From Xanthomonas campestris pv. badrii (lineage in GTDB: Bacteria; Pseudomonadota; Gammaproteobacteria; Xanthomonadales; Xanthomonadaceae), in contig NZ_CP051651.1 of the NCBI RefSeq assembly GCF_012848175.1, positions 1,798,001 through 1,862,000 of the forward strand: a stretch of DNA of 64,000 nucleotides. Reading direction: 5' to 3'. The position numbers and the translations under genes were made by a program. The notes below the pieces were generated by a model. The model did no database searches, was not told the DNA's origin, and was given only the letters and a program-made list of their open reading frames with translations. How positions within the stretch are numbered: the first letter of the stretch is position 1; each line of letters begins with the position of its first letter. This document shows positions 63,566 to 64,000 of this stretch, piece by piece.

Positions 63566-64000
63566 TCACTGCACTCCTTGAATTACGGCGGGGACGGAAC
63601 TTGTGCCGCTTTCGGTGGTGACGGCCGTTTGGCCGCCGTCAGACTTGGGAAGCTTGGGCGCCCCGGCGGCGGTCGCATGCAACTGCGATGGCGGATCGGG
63701 TGCGAGTGAGCCAGCCGAGTCAGCGAGGATGATCAACACCACACGCCGGTTCGCATTCCGTCCCGCCTCAGTGCTGTTATCGGCACGTGCACGGAATTCT
63801 CCATAGCCCACCATCGCCAATCGTTGCGGGGCGATGCCGTCGTCGGCAAACAGGTGCACCACGCTGGCCGCACGCGCCGCGGACAGTTCCCAGTTGGAGG
63901 GGAACTGCGCGGTGGCGATGGGCTGGTTGTCGGTATAGCCCTCCACGCGCACGCCGTTGGGGGCATCGCGCAGCACCGAGGCCAGGGTGGACAGCGTGCC
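63566..64000 (-). CDS. motD: Flagellar stator protein MotD/MotB, C-terminal part
   Basis: The reading frame is open through the window edge (GTLSTLASVLRDAPNGV), so the membrane part is missing. The visible part is an OmpA-like peptidoglycan-binding domain (VEGYTDNQPIATAQFPSNWE, SAARAASVVHLFADDGI, MVGYGEFRARADNSTEAGRN, ANRRVVLIIL), the anchor of stator units. The gene order motD-parA-CheW-like is the one seen in Pseudomonas, which favours MotD over MotB. The tail after the domain is low-complexity. Confidence 0.85.
   Translation of the reverse strand, partial: GTLSTLASVLRDAPNGVRVEGYTDNQPIATAQFPSNWELSAARAASVVHLFADDGIAPQRLAMVGYGEFRARADNSTEAGRNANRRVVLIILADSAGSLAPDPPSQLHATAAGAPKLPKSDGGQTAVTTESGTSSVPAVIQGVQ

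Overview
The window reads as a stretch of a Xanthomonas chromosome, most like the X. campestris lineage. It is GC-rich and carries the complete DSF quorum-sensing (rpf) locus. The encoded RpfC has its phosphorelay residues at H198, D512 and H657 in a 726-residue protein, RpfG has D80 and an HD-GYP domain, RpfF has the E141/E161 pair, and rpfH is present. These assignments come from reading the translated sequence and from general knowledge of the families; no database search was run.

Layout. Positions 1-5282 hold the 3' part of a UvrD-like helicase with an ankyrin segment, prfB with its programmed +1 frameshift, and lysS. Positions 5423-12111 hold the rpf locus: rpfG-rpfH-rpfC on the plus strand, converging on rpfF and rpfB on the minus strand. 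Positions 12456-14377 hold a lower-GC insert encoding a probable type IV secretion antibacterial effector (M23-like, peptidoglycan-binding and XVIPCD-like regions) and its lipoprotein immunity partner. Positions 14592-20814 hold acnA (probably the gene called rpfA), a vapBC toxin-antitoxin pair and acnB. An alpha/beta hydrolase and a palindromic intergenic repeat follow, up to about 22250.

From 22282 to the end almost everything is on the minus strand and concerns chemotaxis and motility. There is a cheR-cheD-cheB-GGDEF/EAL operon, a cheW, a YcgR-type PilZ brake gene and ten intact chemoreceptor (MCP) genes in a nearly uninterrupted array. The array also holds a stand-alone periplasmic four-helix-bundle sensor protein, a small exported protein and the remnant of an eleventh MCP gene. 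The end of the window is a motD-parA-parP-like-STAS-cheY-cheA cluster, with motD cut by the window edge.

How the parts work together. RpfF and RpfB make and turn over DSF, RpfC and RpfH sit in the membrane, and RpfG converts RpfC phosphorylation into c-di-GMP hydrolysis. The chemotaxis half shares the c-di-GMP theme through the GGDEF/EAL protein and the PilZ protein. Thirteen sites matching the flagellar sigma-28 pattern TCAA/TAAA-N15-GCCGnTAn stand upstream of cheR, cheW, ycgR, most MCP genes and both small exported proteins, so the array appears to be one large FliA regulon. Two of these promoters also carry a shared upstream palindrome (TATGC-N8-GCATAA), a candidate site for an unidentified regulator.
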